Source of the DNA: Diploscapter coronatus
Taxonomy: Eukaryota; Nematoda; Chromadorea; Rhabditida; Rhabditidae
Assembly: GCA_964036155.1 (NCBI GenBank)
Contig: OZ038423.1
Span: forward strand, 56,311,249-56,375,248
Length of the DNA: 64,000 nucleotides
Reading direction: 5' to 3'
The notes beneath the pieces were generated by a model. It saw only the letters and a program-made list of their open reading frames with translations. It did not search any database and had not been told where the DNA came from. How positions within the stretch are numbered: the first letter of the stretch is position 1; every line of letters begins with the position of its first letter. A program made the translations under genes and the position numbers. Below, piece by piece: positions 14,801 through 29,084 of the stretch.

Positions 14801-17800
14801 CTTAAAAATAAGAAAGTACTACAAAGTAAAGGCAACAGCTCTCTTTTAGAATAGGGTGGATTTCCACGTTGATCCATTCATCTTCTTTAGCCAAAAATGT
14901 CCTCTTCTTTTTTCAGAAAAAAGACCAAAAAGGCCGGAAAACTACCCATAAAATGACATTTCATTTATCAATGCCAGGGGAAAGATCTCTTTCAGAAAAA
15001 GGATAACTATTCCGAGTAGGGAAAATTTATATTACGAAATCTTAAGGGTAATTATTTGGAATGGAAAGGGTATGTCTCATAAGTCTTATATAAAAGGTAG
15101 TGAAGAAATTTTAATGATTTTCTTTAAATGTTCAGCATGGATTATTATCAAATTTTAAGAATTCCAAAAAATAGAAATAGTACATTTTAAATTTTCTAGT
15201 TTAAAGATTCGAAGAAGACATCTGAGAGTTTGAACATTTTGGAATAATTACAGAATTTTAAATTTGCTAAAAGTGAAAATAGTATATGTCAAGGGCCTTA
15301 TATTATACAGAAATTCTCAACAATTTGTTAGCAAGTTCGATTCTAGGAGTAATTATTGTTTCCCTACTGATAAACAATTTTCCTTCTTCTGATAAGCACA
15401 AATGCGATAATTGATAATCGGATTGTGATAATGGTGATAAAATTGGATAAATAAATAAATCTTTCCCGAGGCAAACTTATTTGTCGCTCGAAAATAGGTC
15501 AACTGAACATTATTGGCAGGTAGAGGTAATGAACACATAATACGCATGGTGAGGGCATGAAGAGATTTGGGGAGAAATAGCGTAGTTTTAGAAGAAAGAA
15601 AAGATAGAAAGAAGAGAAATAGTACAGAGATATTAAAGAGGGAAAGAAACAGAAAGTTCTTTAGAGCGCACGCCAAGCCAATATAATGAGTAATGTCCAT
15701 ACCTGACCGCATGAAAGACCAGAGACAAAGGCAAAGAAAGAGGGTTAGAGAAAGGGAAAGAAAGAAAGAAGAATAGTGAATCATTTTGAGAGGAGAAAAG
15801 AATCCGAAAATGCGCCAGTAGTAAACATGAACATGCACGATAAACGGTACCCTATTGGCAAAGATAAAGAGGCTCAGTCAAACAATAAACTAATCCCATA
15901 ATCATAATCATCTAAATATTGTCCTTTAGAGTCGGCAAGGTCTAATTTCCTAGAAAATTTTTCTAAAAAGTCATTAAAAATATTTAAAGATCACTTTTTA
16001 GTTTTCTGAAAAGGGGATACATTTGCGATTATTTAGAAGAGGAACAAGTATTATTTTGAAAATTTCCGAGGAAAATCTTTGATGATTAGAAACACTGAAA
16101 GACTAAAAATAGCCGAGATTTTACGAAGCGAATGAAATTGGATTAGGGATAATTTGCTTCGTCTTCGAAAAGATACCATCAGCATTATCAGTGAAGTTGC
16201 AAGTCATTATCAGCGGACTGATAAGGCAAGTGTGAAGAAGAGAAGAATCGATTTTGACAGAAGGATAAATGACAGCGATAAAAGTGATAGGGGAAAAGTG
16301 AAAATTCCTAATTAGAAACTGATATCATATGCATTCCTTTAGATTACAAGACACTGATAGGATTATCTCAAATTTTAGATGAAGATATGAGAAGAATTTT
16401 ACATGTAGTGTAAAATATGGAAATTGTTGGATAAGTTTCGAAAGATTTATAAAACAATTGGCCTATTTTATCGATAATTCAGTCTCAGTTTGAAAACGAC
16501 AAAAAATCAAAAACGAAATTTAATTGCATGCTTCAAAAGTGATAGAATGATCGATTTACCTTGGGAATAATTCGAGCTTTCGAATGGACAAATAAAAATT
16601 CAAAATTTTGATAAATAGGATAAGTTTCAGAAGATAGTCAAATTAGGCAAGTTTTCCGTAGAGCAGTGCGATTCAAGTAATAACACTCAAAGTAAAATAT
16701 TTTTCAAGTTCATCAATTAATCAAAGTCCGTAGTATCTCTATTCTACTTCAAGCCTAAAGTCCAAAATTGGGAAATCGAATCGGAGCGCATTTCGAGAGG
16801 GTAATCAGCAAGTGAAACATAGCGTCGAAAGTCGATGCCAATTTGGTTTGGTGACAGAAGGGAGTTGTCAAATTTAGATATAACTTGGGGACATCCAGAT
16901 ATTGAGATATGAGCTTATCTGGGCAATCTTTCATCTACTCTTTTCCTATGCTTACTTTCTCTCTCTAACTTGTTAACTTCTCTAACTCTCTTCAAAATTC
17001 CACAGTCTCTACCTTTCTCTGCTTCTTTTCTCCTTCAATTATTCCCTGATCTCTAATAGTTCATCTATCAAAATCATCCCTGCGTCATGGCTCCCAATTC
17101 TGACAGAGTTAATTGGAAACCGGCCAAAATGATGAAATGATGTAATTCGCTGTCAAAGTCAAAGGCTGGATGATTAATGAGGATTAAATTTTCGGAGTGG
17201 GATATCAGGATTTATCAAATCTGTTTGAGCTTTGAAGAGATAAAAAAATTTTATTTTTAAAATATCTAGCAAAAAAACTTGACACATCATTTGTCGGCAT
17301 CCTCACCAAAAATAATATAGTCTTTGAAACTTATTTCATTTTTCATTTACTAAAATTTCAAAATCCCCATTTTAATTTCTAATTTTTTCCCAATCCTCCA
17401 AAAATTTTCCTACCTCGATTAAATCAAGTGGAGCCTTTTCAATTTTCCAGATTAACTTATTTCCAAAAGCCTGATCTGAAAACACTTTGTGCATGACTCT
17501 GTCATTTGCTATCTTTAGCCACCGCTAGAGCTAGAGACGTAGAGTGAGTTTTGTGAAAACACTTGAATTACAGCCTGAGACATTTGCATAGAAATGTGTG
17601 GTAAATGAGATAACTGTCTAACTAGAGAGAAATAGTGTTGAAAATGAAGAGAGAAAGAGGAAGAAAGTAGCATAGCATAGAAAACTGAGAGCAGAAAAGA
17701 AACCAAACATCATAAGGTCAAGTATCAATTGTTTTGGTTGGAAAATCTGCTAATTAGAATGATGCGAACTAATTCCGTCATAAAGAGGAGGGATTTACAT

Positions 17801-18188
17801 TTGGGTAGACATTACCTAATTTTCAAAAGGGTATCGATTTAAAAAATTTTTTCTGTAAAAATGAAAATTTCAAGTTCGGATAGAAAAATTCATGGTCAAA
17901 TTTGGTATCAAGAGATATCCCATAAAAGAGCTAAGTTTATAGTAAAAAATGCTAATTTCAAGAGCCCAAAAATAACTTTTAGGTCAGATTTAGTATCAGA
18001 ATGTAGAGAAGAAAGAGGGAAAATCAGATTCTTTAGTTATGTTGTTTTTTTTTTTTTTTAAATTAATTATAAACAAAAATTTTTTAAATGACCAACCATT
18101 TCTCGCCGATCTGTTCCTCGTCGCTGTCCAAATCGTCGTCGGCGCCGAGTTGGCACACCATCTGCAGCTCGAGGTCGTCAGGGTCCAT
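8861..18188 (-). CDS. Unrecognised long-intron gene, acidic N-terminus then membrane segment (partial)
   Basis: Three minus-strand exons join in frame. Exon A (18,188-18,097) starts with ATG directly after TTTTCAG and encodes 30 acidic residues beginning MDPDDLELQMVCQLG. Exon B (11,335-11,188) follows AAATTTCAG and encodes a serine, glutamate and aspartate-rich stretch with TSPSDDITNDQLESD. Exon C (8,945-8,861) follows TTTTTCTCAG, encodes LLPIEVRPAF and then a roughly 18-residue hydrophobic run, and ends at a GTGAGTC donor. Phases fit: A ends with 2 spare bases and B begins with 1; B ends in phase 0 and C reads from phase 0. The implied introns are 6.8 and 2.2 kb, far longer than in neighbouring genes. 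A charged cytosolic N-terminus followed by a membrane segment suggests a transporter or channel, but I do not recognise the family. The exon A donor (GTTGGT) is weak; alternatively exon A could read on to a stop 15 bases later. Confidence 0.45.
8946..11187. other. Putative intron of the long-intron gene
   Basis: This lies between the two lower-coordinate exons of the minus-strand gene. No coding exon with good flanks was found. Around 10,311-10,385 there is a stretch with a tRNA A-box-like TGGCATAGTGG, but no matching B box or cloverleaf, so it is not called as a tRNA. Confidence 0.4.
12929..12945. repeat. Perfect 8-bp inverted repeat (hairpin)
   Basis: GGCCTGTC and GACAGGCC are separated by one base, forming a GC-rich palindrome inside an AT-rich intron. 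A similar 7-bp hairpin, TGTACGC-GAA-GCGTACA, lies at 12,078-12,094. Both sit within purine-skewed blocks of the same putative intron. Function is unknown. Confidence 0.7.
15366..15450. promoter_or_regulatory. Dense cluster of TGATAA (GATA-type) sites
   Basis: About seven GATA cores (CTGATAAAC, CTGATAAGC, GCGATAAT, TTGATAATC, GTGATAAT, GTGATAAA, GGATAAAT) lie within 85 bp on one strand, inside the putative long intron. GATA factors of the ELT family bind WGATAR in nematodes. An intronic enhancer is an inference from site density alone. Confidence 0.35.
16146..16290. promoter_or_regulatory. Second GATA-site cluster in the long intron
   Basis: Around nine GATA/TATC cores occur in 145 bp, on both strands. 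They include ACTGATAAGG at about 16,217, close to the extended ELT-2-type consensus ACTGATAAGA. The cluster is 0.7 kb from the one at 15.4 kb. Possible intronic enhancer; not proven. Confidence 0.35.
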
Positions 18189-18608
18189 CTGAAAATTAGA
18201 ATTTCTGGGAAATGTTTCAAAGAAGTTATCGAATCATAAATTTAGAGCAGGGTCCAATTGAAGAATAGATCGGCATCAATAAAAAAATTAAAATAAGTTT
18301 CAGAGAAATGGTAGTTTTTTTACAAAGTTGCATTTAATTCGTGCGCTGTCATATGGAAAACGAATGAAAAGTGTTTCACGAAAATGATAAAATATGAAAA
18401 TTCTTAACTATTTTTAGCATTCTCAAGGGTCTTTATTATAAAATAGAAATTTCAATGAAGCTCAAAATTTTAAGATCCACTATATAGCAACACCAAAGCT
18501 ATACTGAAATTTCCGCAGGCTTTTTATGCTTCCTCCCTCCCTCTTCCATCCCGAACGCGGGTAATAAAACGAGTTAAACGAAATCCCGGCTGCTGTGCAT
18601 GTTTAAAT

Positions 18609-18700
18609 CTAATACGACTTCTCCCTCGTAGCGGTTATCTGATTCTCTAATACGGCCTCTGACCCGTAGTGATTTCAATTTTCACTACGAGGCAGAGCCC
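18609..18700. repeat. GC-rich direct plus inverted repeat
   Basis: Two related 26-bp units beginning CTAATACG occur at 18,609-18,634 and 18,647-18,672 and differ at several positions. The second unit pairs imperfectly with 18,682-18,700: GGCCTCTGACCCGTAGTGA against TCACTACGAGGCAGAGCCC, with 8 perfect pairs at the loop end and a 9-base loop. It stands out as a GC-rich island in AT-rich DNA. It could be a transcribed hairpin, a promoter element or a repeat fragment. Confidence 0.6.
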
Positions 18701-20160
18701 CTAGCGAAACCCGCGCGACTCGACAAACCCGGGGATAATGAGGCTTGACGTTGACCGATGGAATGAACGTAGAAGAGATTGCATCATCGTCGTGGACCAA
18801 AATAAAATTTCCCCTTCTTTGAATCTCTTCAAAGTTCTAGATCTCTAGCTTCCATAAATGACCGGCATTGGCTATTTCAATCTGTAGATTCCCCTAGGGG
18901 ACAGAGATTTCTCTTCGTTCTCTTAAAACTAAATGCTCTCTTGCCTTCTCAATATGGTATGTCGAGCTATGCTAATTTCGAGATAGCGAGAAAATGAAAT
19001 TTGAAATTTCGCGAACTCAAGAAAATCTCCTAGTAAAAATTTTGTCGAGTATATAAAGAAAAAAGCTATATCAGCAAGCTTCTGAACCTATTATCATTAG
19101 ATACAAATTAAGAAAATTATGTCAGCCTATTTTCAGGACATATTCTTAATAATGGACTGAGAGAGAAATTTAGTAATGGAGGAAAAATCTTCTTCAAAGA
19201 AAAAGCTAATGCTTTGGGGTGCTAAGGAAATATGATTATCGTAATGCACTATTATATGGGATAAGGCTTATGCGACAAAGCATAAAGAAGATGCTCTATA
19301 GCTTAAAGAATGGAGTCCATAATTAGTAAGAGAGAAAAGAGTTAGAGAAAAGAGACATCGTGGAAGATCTAGAGATAGAAAGATTCAGAAAATGGCGAGA
19401 TAGTAAAGAGTTGAGGGTTAGTGAAGGAAATAACGCGGAAAATCTAGAGACCAAAAGAACCAGAAAATTAAGAAATAACAAAGAGATGTGTTGAGTTAGA
19501 GAAGAGTACGAAATCTCGTCGCCATGACGAGGAACGGGGATTCTTTACAGAAGGAAGCGACTAATATGCAAATGCAAATTGGCCCTACTCAAATTACACC
19601 CGAAACTCTGGTATCCTTAACCATAGGAGGGAGCAGAGGCGTAGAAGCTTCATCTTCGAACCTTTGTAACACGCAATAATAATAGGATTTTAGCGCGCAG
19701 GTGTGAAGAATAGTCAAATATATGGGGGGTTAAAGAGGTAAATAAAAGGTGTCAACAAACAAAATGAAACATAACGAATTTTGTTATGAGTCAACTTGAA
19801 GTTTCAATTCGATTGTATATTTCAACAAGCTATAAAGGATAGAAAACTTAGTAGACTTTACTAAACTTGATTCAATACTAGAAAAACAATTATAAGTCTT
19901 AGTAAGGAAATAATGAAACATTCAGATTTGCTAAAATGATTTTAGTACTAATGTCTATGAGTTTTTTTTTTTTAGAAAATGGAAAGTAGAATGTTCGACC
20001 ATTTTAAAATTTCACTATGTTTTGGAAAACCTTGATAAATTCACAATTTTAAGGTGGTCAATTTCCTGATGAGTTCCCAAAATCTCGCAATAATTCGTAC
20101 ATCCTGAGGGCTATTAGGGGAATTTTAGTACGAATAAAGAAGTAGCAAATCGTTTTCGTG

Positions 20161-20182
20161 AATGAATGAATGAATGAATGAA
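20161..20182. repeat. AATG microsatellite
   Basis: Five tandem AATG units plus a partial sixth. Simple repeat with no evident function. Confidence 0.9.
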
Positions 20183-21526
20183 GGACCAAAAGATGGAAAG
20201 AAGATGTCATGGGCCATTAGATTTTCTTCGTTCTTAGTTCGCGCGGGAGAAAATGAACAACCCTCCCAGAAAAAGGGAGCATTTTCAAAATGTGGGAATA
20301 AAATTTGAATAGATCGGGTAATTCAAAACGAAAAAACATATCTCAGATCTTTTATTATTCGACCCATTCAAAACTATCAGAGTAAAAACGGGTGGTTTAG
20401 TTTCATTCGGAATCGAAGTTTAGGCAGTTTGGATAAATCGTCTTTCAATTCAAAAACTTAAAAATATGAAATAAGAAAATTAAAAACTCGATAGAAACTA
20501 ATCAAAATTTTTGAGTAGCCCAAAAAAGTGATATAGTATTTGAATTGTAGAGAAACTGAGAAGAATGAAAACAAATCAGACGCCGCTTACTCATCGCCTA
20601 TATGCGAATGCGAAATGTACCGATCTACAGGGCTACTCATCTTTTTCTCTTTATCAAAAGATTATCTCTCATCCCATAATGGAGGATAGGGAAATAAAAC
20701 AGGCTGGAATATTCAGATAGATGATTTGGATCGATTAACACTGTTTTGAATGTTAGAGGGAACAGGAGCTAGGGGTCTGGTCAATTATATAACGGTGCTC
20801 AAAGCAAAAAGCCGATTAGAGATAGATAACTCAACTAAAAAGCGATAAAGATAGACAGTTTTTGGATTACCGGTTATTTTAGCGAGTATTTAAAACAAGT
20901 TCAAAAGTATGCGGAAATTTTCGTGCCTTTGAGTAAGTTTCAAATTCTCTATAAACTACACAGTTTTCAAAATGCTCAGATTCTGACCTGTGTAAAATAA
21001 TTTTAATAAAATATTAAAAATTAGAAAATCCGATTTTTTAAGTTTCAAAATTTTCGGGTCGGATCTCATAAAAAGAAAAGGAAAAATACACAGAACGTTG
21101 TTCAACAAGGAGAGCAAATGTTATGATTATTAAGAAGAGGGAAAATAAACGATGAGAGATAAAGAAAAAGGATAAGAGATTTAGGATATCCTCAAAATCT
21201 CTACCTTTCCTCTTTCCGACAAAATCTTCCCTTCGGCTCTCAGAAATCTGTTTGAAATACCGAAAAAGCAAGCCGGTATTAGTTTTTCTCACTGGAAAAC
21301 TACCGGATATAATTCTTTTCCCGCAAATCACTCCAATTTTAAAAATCTCTAAAAAATAACTGCGAATAAATTTTTCAAAGTGAGAGTTAAAAAATTTGAA
21401 AAGCGCAAATTTCCTGTGCAAAATTTGTCCAAAAATTACATTCTAAAAGAAAATTAGAAAAAAAACGTAAAATATTTTCGAAAATAAAAAATTACGACCA
21501 AAATGTGCATCATTGTCGTTTTTCAC

Positions 21527-22012
21527 GCCGAAGAGTGAGCGGATTTGGTTGGGGTCTTCGAGGAAATTATCAGAGCAAACACAGTCGCACCGAAGCGCGC
21601 TTTTGCCCGAGGCGAAAGTGGAAGAGAAAAAGTTGGGAGGAAAAACGAGTGGCCAAAAAATCCCTGTACACAGAAAGTGAGAAGGGATGATCTAGACGAT
21701 CGCTTTTACCTTCACCTATCCAAACAAATCCCCGGGAAAAGTGAAATCAAAGAAATCGCGCCGGGGTGTGACCCTTATTACACTTTACTTTTTCCTAGCT
21801 ATCTACACTTTTGAGTCTAATTTGTACATTTTAGGAGAGAATGTTTGAACTTAGCACCTTCAAGGGTGGGTTCAGTTTTTTTCGAAGAATCTTTTGACCG
21901 GCCTTCAAATTCGGATCCGACCACTTATCTCGAGATTCGTCATGAAAAACGTAGTTCCATTATCTTTGCGCTTGCGTCTCGTCGACCACTGGCTCGGATT
22001 TTCTCCGATATT
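21527..22012 (-). CDS. Candidate exon pair, possibly upstream part of the long-intron gene
   Basis: Two minus-strand stretches have acceptors and compatible phases. The first (22,012-21,925), after ATTTTTCAG, encodes 29 residues including NPSQWSTRRKRKDNG. The second (21,663-21,527), after TTCTGTGTACAG, encodes 45 residues including CDCVCSDNFLEDPNQIRSLF. The first ends in phase 1 at a weak GTGGTC donor and the second starts with two spare bases. The second could end in phase 0 at GTGAAA, which would fit the exon at 18,188. The opposite strand is also open over much of this region, no family is recognised and donors are weak, so this may be chance. Confidence 0.22.
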
Positions 22013-23052
22013 CTGAAAAATAACAAACTAGCCAAAATCAAAGGAAAATTTAGGAAATAGCAAAAAATCGTTTTCCGAAAGTTCATAAATTTTTGAGGTC
22101 AAATGATAAAAAGAGGGATGAAATTTGAAAAACTTTCCTGATTTTTCCGGGAAAGTACGAAATTCCTCTGCAGCAAGCTCTGAAAGTCACCAAGAAATGG
22201 GCATATATTTCGTTGTTGTGCCTTTTATGGGCTTGAAACAAGGGGAAGAGGGGTGCAATCATATGTAGAAATGATCGACTCCCCAGGGGATTTTTGCAGA
22301 GCTCGAAGTCTGAAAGCCACTAGCCACTCGGCTATGAGACAATCATAAACATACGGGATAAGTGCGTGAAATTCGGGATAATTGTCAAAACATGGCAAAA
22401 TAGTGGAGGAAAAGAAAAATTGCATTTCTGCTTATTATTTTTGGAAAAGGGTTAAAAATGTAGCTAGTTTTTGGAAAAAAAAGTTATTTCGTTGGGAAAG
22501 AAAAGCTAGACGTGGAATGAACTTTGTAGGGAAAAATCGGTGCAAAAATAAGCGATAGGTGAAATTAGGAACCAACAAAGGCGTGTGGATAAGCAATGCA
22601 AAGAGCGTCGTGTGGAAAGCACAACCACCACACTAGATCGTCAAATTCAACAAATTAAAAATGTACATTTTCTTTTCAACATTAAAAATTCATATTCTCA
22701 TCAAATCAGGGTAAAATAATCGAATAACTTATCACTACTCGAATTGGATAAATCCCATAAAATCATGATATAAAGCACGAGAGAAAGTTACAATTGAAAA
22801 ATTAGATCTAACGAGAAACATTTCTAAGAAAAATCATCATAAAACCGGTGGAAATTATTGTGGAATTTTTAAATGGTACAGAACAAATTCGTTTTTCTTA
22901 AAAGAAAATTAGAAAAACTAATACTCACGGGAAAAAGCTGATAAAATGATATCTTTAGAGAAGAATTAGAATTACGGTAGTAAAAGTTAGTCTTCCAGGA
23001 AAACCACTTGCCGAAATTATCGTATTCCAGAGTTTTGCCGTACTTTTTGAAT
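22013..23052. other. 3' flank of the thioredoxin reductase gene
   Basis: AT-rich and without a supportable gene. It should hold the 3' UTR of the minus-strand thioredoxin reductase. I saw no clear AATAAA on the minus strand close to the stop codon. Confidence 0.4.
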
Positions 23053-27368
<4,316 letters not shown>

Positions 27369-28783
27369 GATCGACGAGCTCTAGAAATCGAAAATCAATA
27401 TTTTCCCCGATTTTGAAAAAAAAAAACAAAACGAAAATGCTTAGTGGAAGCGGAAAATTACGACTTTCACATGAAATTTCAGACAAAAGTTCGACTTCTT
27501 AAGTGTGAACTAGAAGGTTTGAAACATGGATAAAGCTGGACACAAAAAATGAGGAGAAAATAGGATCGAGGCTAGAAAAATCCGGGAAAATGAGAACGCA
27601 AGGATAGAGAGAAGACGAGGAATGAAACGCGTAAAAACATCTGGTTTGGAGTGAAAGAGAAAGAGTGCCAGAGATAAAATATCGACCCCACTCGTATTTA
27701 TCATCACTTTTCACCACCTTTTAAAAACGCCAATTTTCTAGAATTCTAAAAAAATAGATGACATCATCTTGATGACAAATACAAAAAGTCGTGAGAGTCG
27801 AGGGAAAATTACCGAATTTTGCAGAATTTCGAAAAAAAATCGATAAAAATGATCTACTTTACGAAACTTTTGAAAATTGCGACTAAAATTCGATCATTTT
27901 CTAGAACGCACCGAAATTTTCCGAGGTTTCCGATTTTCCTGGGGCCGTCGATGCATGCAACAACAGCAATTCCACATAGGAGATTCTAGAAAATAGAAAA
28001 ATCGGGAATTTTAGAAAATTTAGGAGAACAGTCCGAAAATTCGAAATTCTTAGCTCGGATTGTAGGTTTTAGAGCATCTTATGGATCAAGTTTGGTTAGG
28101 AGTCGTAGTTGTAATTAGATTAATTTGGAGATTTCGAATTAGAAAATCAGAATTCTAGGTTGGGAATTTAGATCTATAAAGTCCAAATTATCGGGAAAAC
28201 TAAAAAGGTAAAGAGATTTTGTATTTAGAGAAGCGAACTTACGTGGGAAATCGCGAGATAATTTGATGATAAATCTACGGGTTCACTACGCACTGAGTTC
28301 AACTCAAGTGAAAAGCCTCCATGAAAAGGATATTAGAAAAGAGCCAAGAAATCGAAAAAGTAAAAGATAATTGAAACTCCAGTTCCAGGAAATTATCTTT
28401 GCTATTTTCGACTGGCGGTTCAGAGTTCAGGCTTATTTTTGTGAAAATCAATTTGTCCATTCGTCAAAAAAACGGAAAAAAGTATGGGGAAATGAAAAAT
28501 TCGCCGATGAGAAATAAAAATGGTGCGTCTTTTAGGAAATAAGTAAAAAGAACGAGTGTTTGAACATGCGTCTTGAATTTCTGAAAGAGGCCCGGTGAGT
28601 TGAAAGGCAAAATCGAATGGAAGGGGAAAATAGGCTAAATTAATGGAGAAATAGAGAAAGATATCAATTTGGCGGGAACACATTTGTGACTGCAAAATTG
28701 TTCTTTCTCTCATCCCATATTGAGATATAGGCAGGAAAAACCGTTTAGGGTATTTTTAATCACCAAAGTGCTTGGATACTCAC

Positions 28784-28864
28784 AAAATCGAAGCAAGCGT
28801 AGGGCGGGATGGTTGATCAGTGGCCTGAATCGAATTGGGTGCAGGATCATCTGGCGCAGAGGAC
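28784..28864 (-). CDS. Candidate upstream exon for thioredoxin reductase
   Basis: This segment is GC-richer than its surroundings and ends at a strong GTGAGTATC donor. It begins after ATTTTGAG, a weaker acceptor. One frame reads SSAPDDPAPNSIQATDQPSR and ends in phase 2. That could join the reductase exon if its acceptor is TAGAG rather than TAG. A second frame has an internal ATG giving MILHPIRFRPLINHPALRLL: basic, hydrophobic and without acids, like a mitochondrial presequence. That frame ends in phase 1, which does not fit either acceptor I see. A mitochondrial isoform is therefore possible but not demonstrated. Confidence 0.3.
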
Positions 28865-29019
28865 CTCAAAATTATAAATCGATAACATTTGAGTGCAAGT
28901 GGTTGAAAGCGGAAAATTGGAATTTGAAAGAGGAAAGAGACTTTTAAATTTGAAAATATCAGCCGGTCTTTCAAAACCGTGATGAATCCAATAAAGTCCG
29001 GCAAAAATCAATAAAAATC

Positions 29020-29025
29020 TTTATT
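29020..29025 (-). terminator. Polyadenylation signal AATAAA (F-box gene)
   Basis: AATAAA on the minus strand about 60 bases beyond the F-box gene stop codon at 29,085-29,087. Confidence 0.6.
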
Positions 29026-29084
29026 TTATGGTACACAAAGAAAACAAAATAGGAATGATTCAAAATTCGCTCCGATTCGGAACT

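Larger units (their letters stand above)
11336..18096. other. Putative 6.8-kb intron, rich in purine blocks and hairpins
   Basis: No supportable exon was found between the first two exons of the minus-strand gene. Long open frames on the minus strand (14,212-14,745; 15,353-15,838) fall in purine-skewed blocks, where stop codons are rare on the opposite strand. They encode only low-complexity Phe/Leu/Ser/Lys runs. Local features include short perfect inverted repeats at 12,078-12,094 and 12,929-12,945, and two dense GATA-site clusters listed separately. Confidence 0.4.
18189..21526. other. Spacer upstream of the long-intron gene
   Basis: No confident gene. The GC-rich repeat at 18,609-18,700 lies about 420 bp upstream of the presumptive start codon at 18,188 and could be promoter-proximal. 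The remainder is AT-rich with purine-skewed blocks and a small AATG microsatellite. Confidence 0.45.
27369..29084. other. Upstream region of thioredoxin reductase
   Basis: 1.7 kb between the reductase start and the F-box gene stop. It holds one candidate coding or 5' UTR exon (28,784-28,864, listed separately) and an isolated strong minus-strand donor, GTAAGT, near 28,246-28,251. The 3' UTR of the F-box gene ends here, with an AATAAA on the minus strand at 29,020-29,025. The rest shows nothing coding. Confidence 0.45.

Noticed and set aside
15353..15838. 161-codon minus-strand open frame with hydrophobic runs
   Set aside because: Same cause: pyrimidine-rich minus strand gives Leu/Ser/Phe runs that mimic membrane segments. 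It overlaps a GATA cluster.
17414..17474. Exon-like segment with GTAGG donor (reads QAFGNKLIWKIEK)
   Set aside because: Joining the exon at 18,097-18,188 to it would create TGA, and its phases do not fit between that exon and 11,335.
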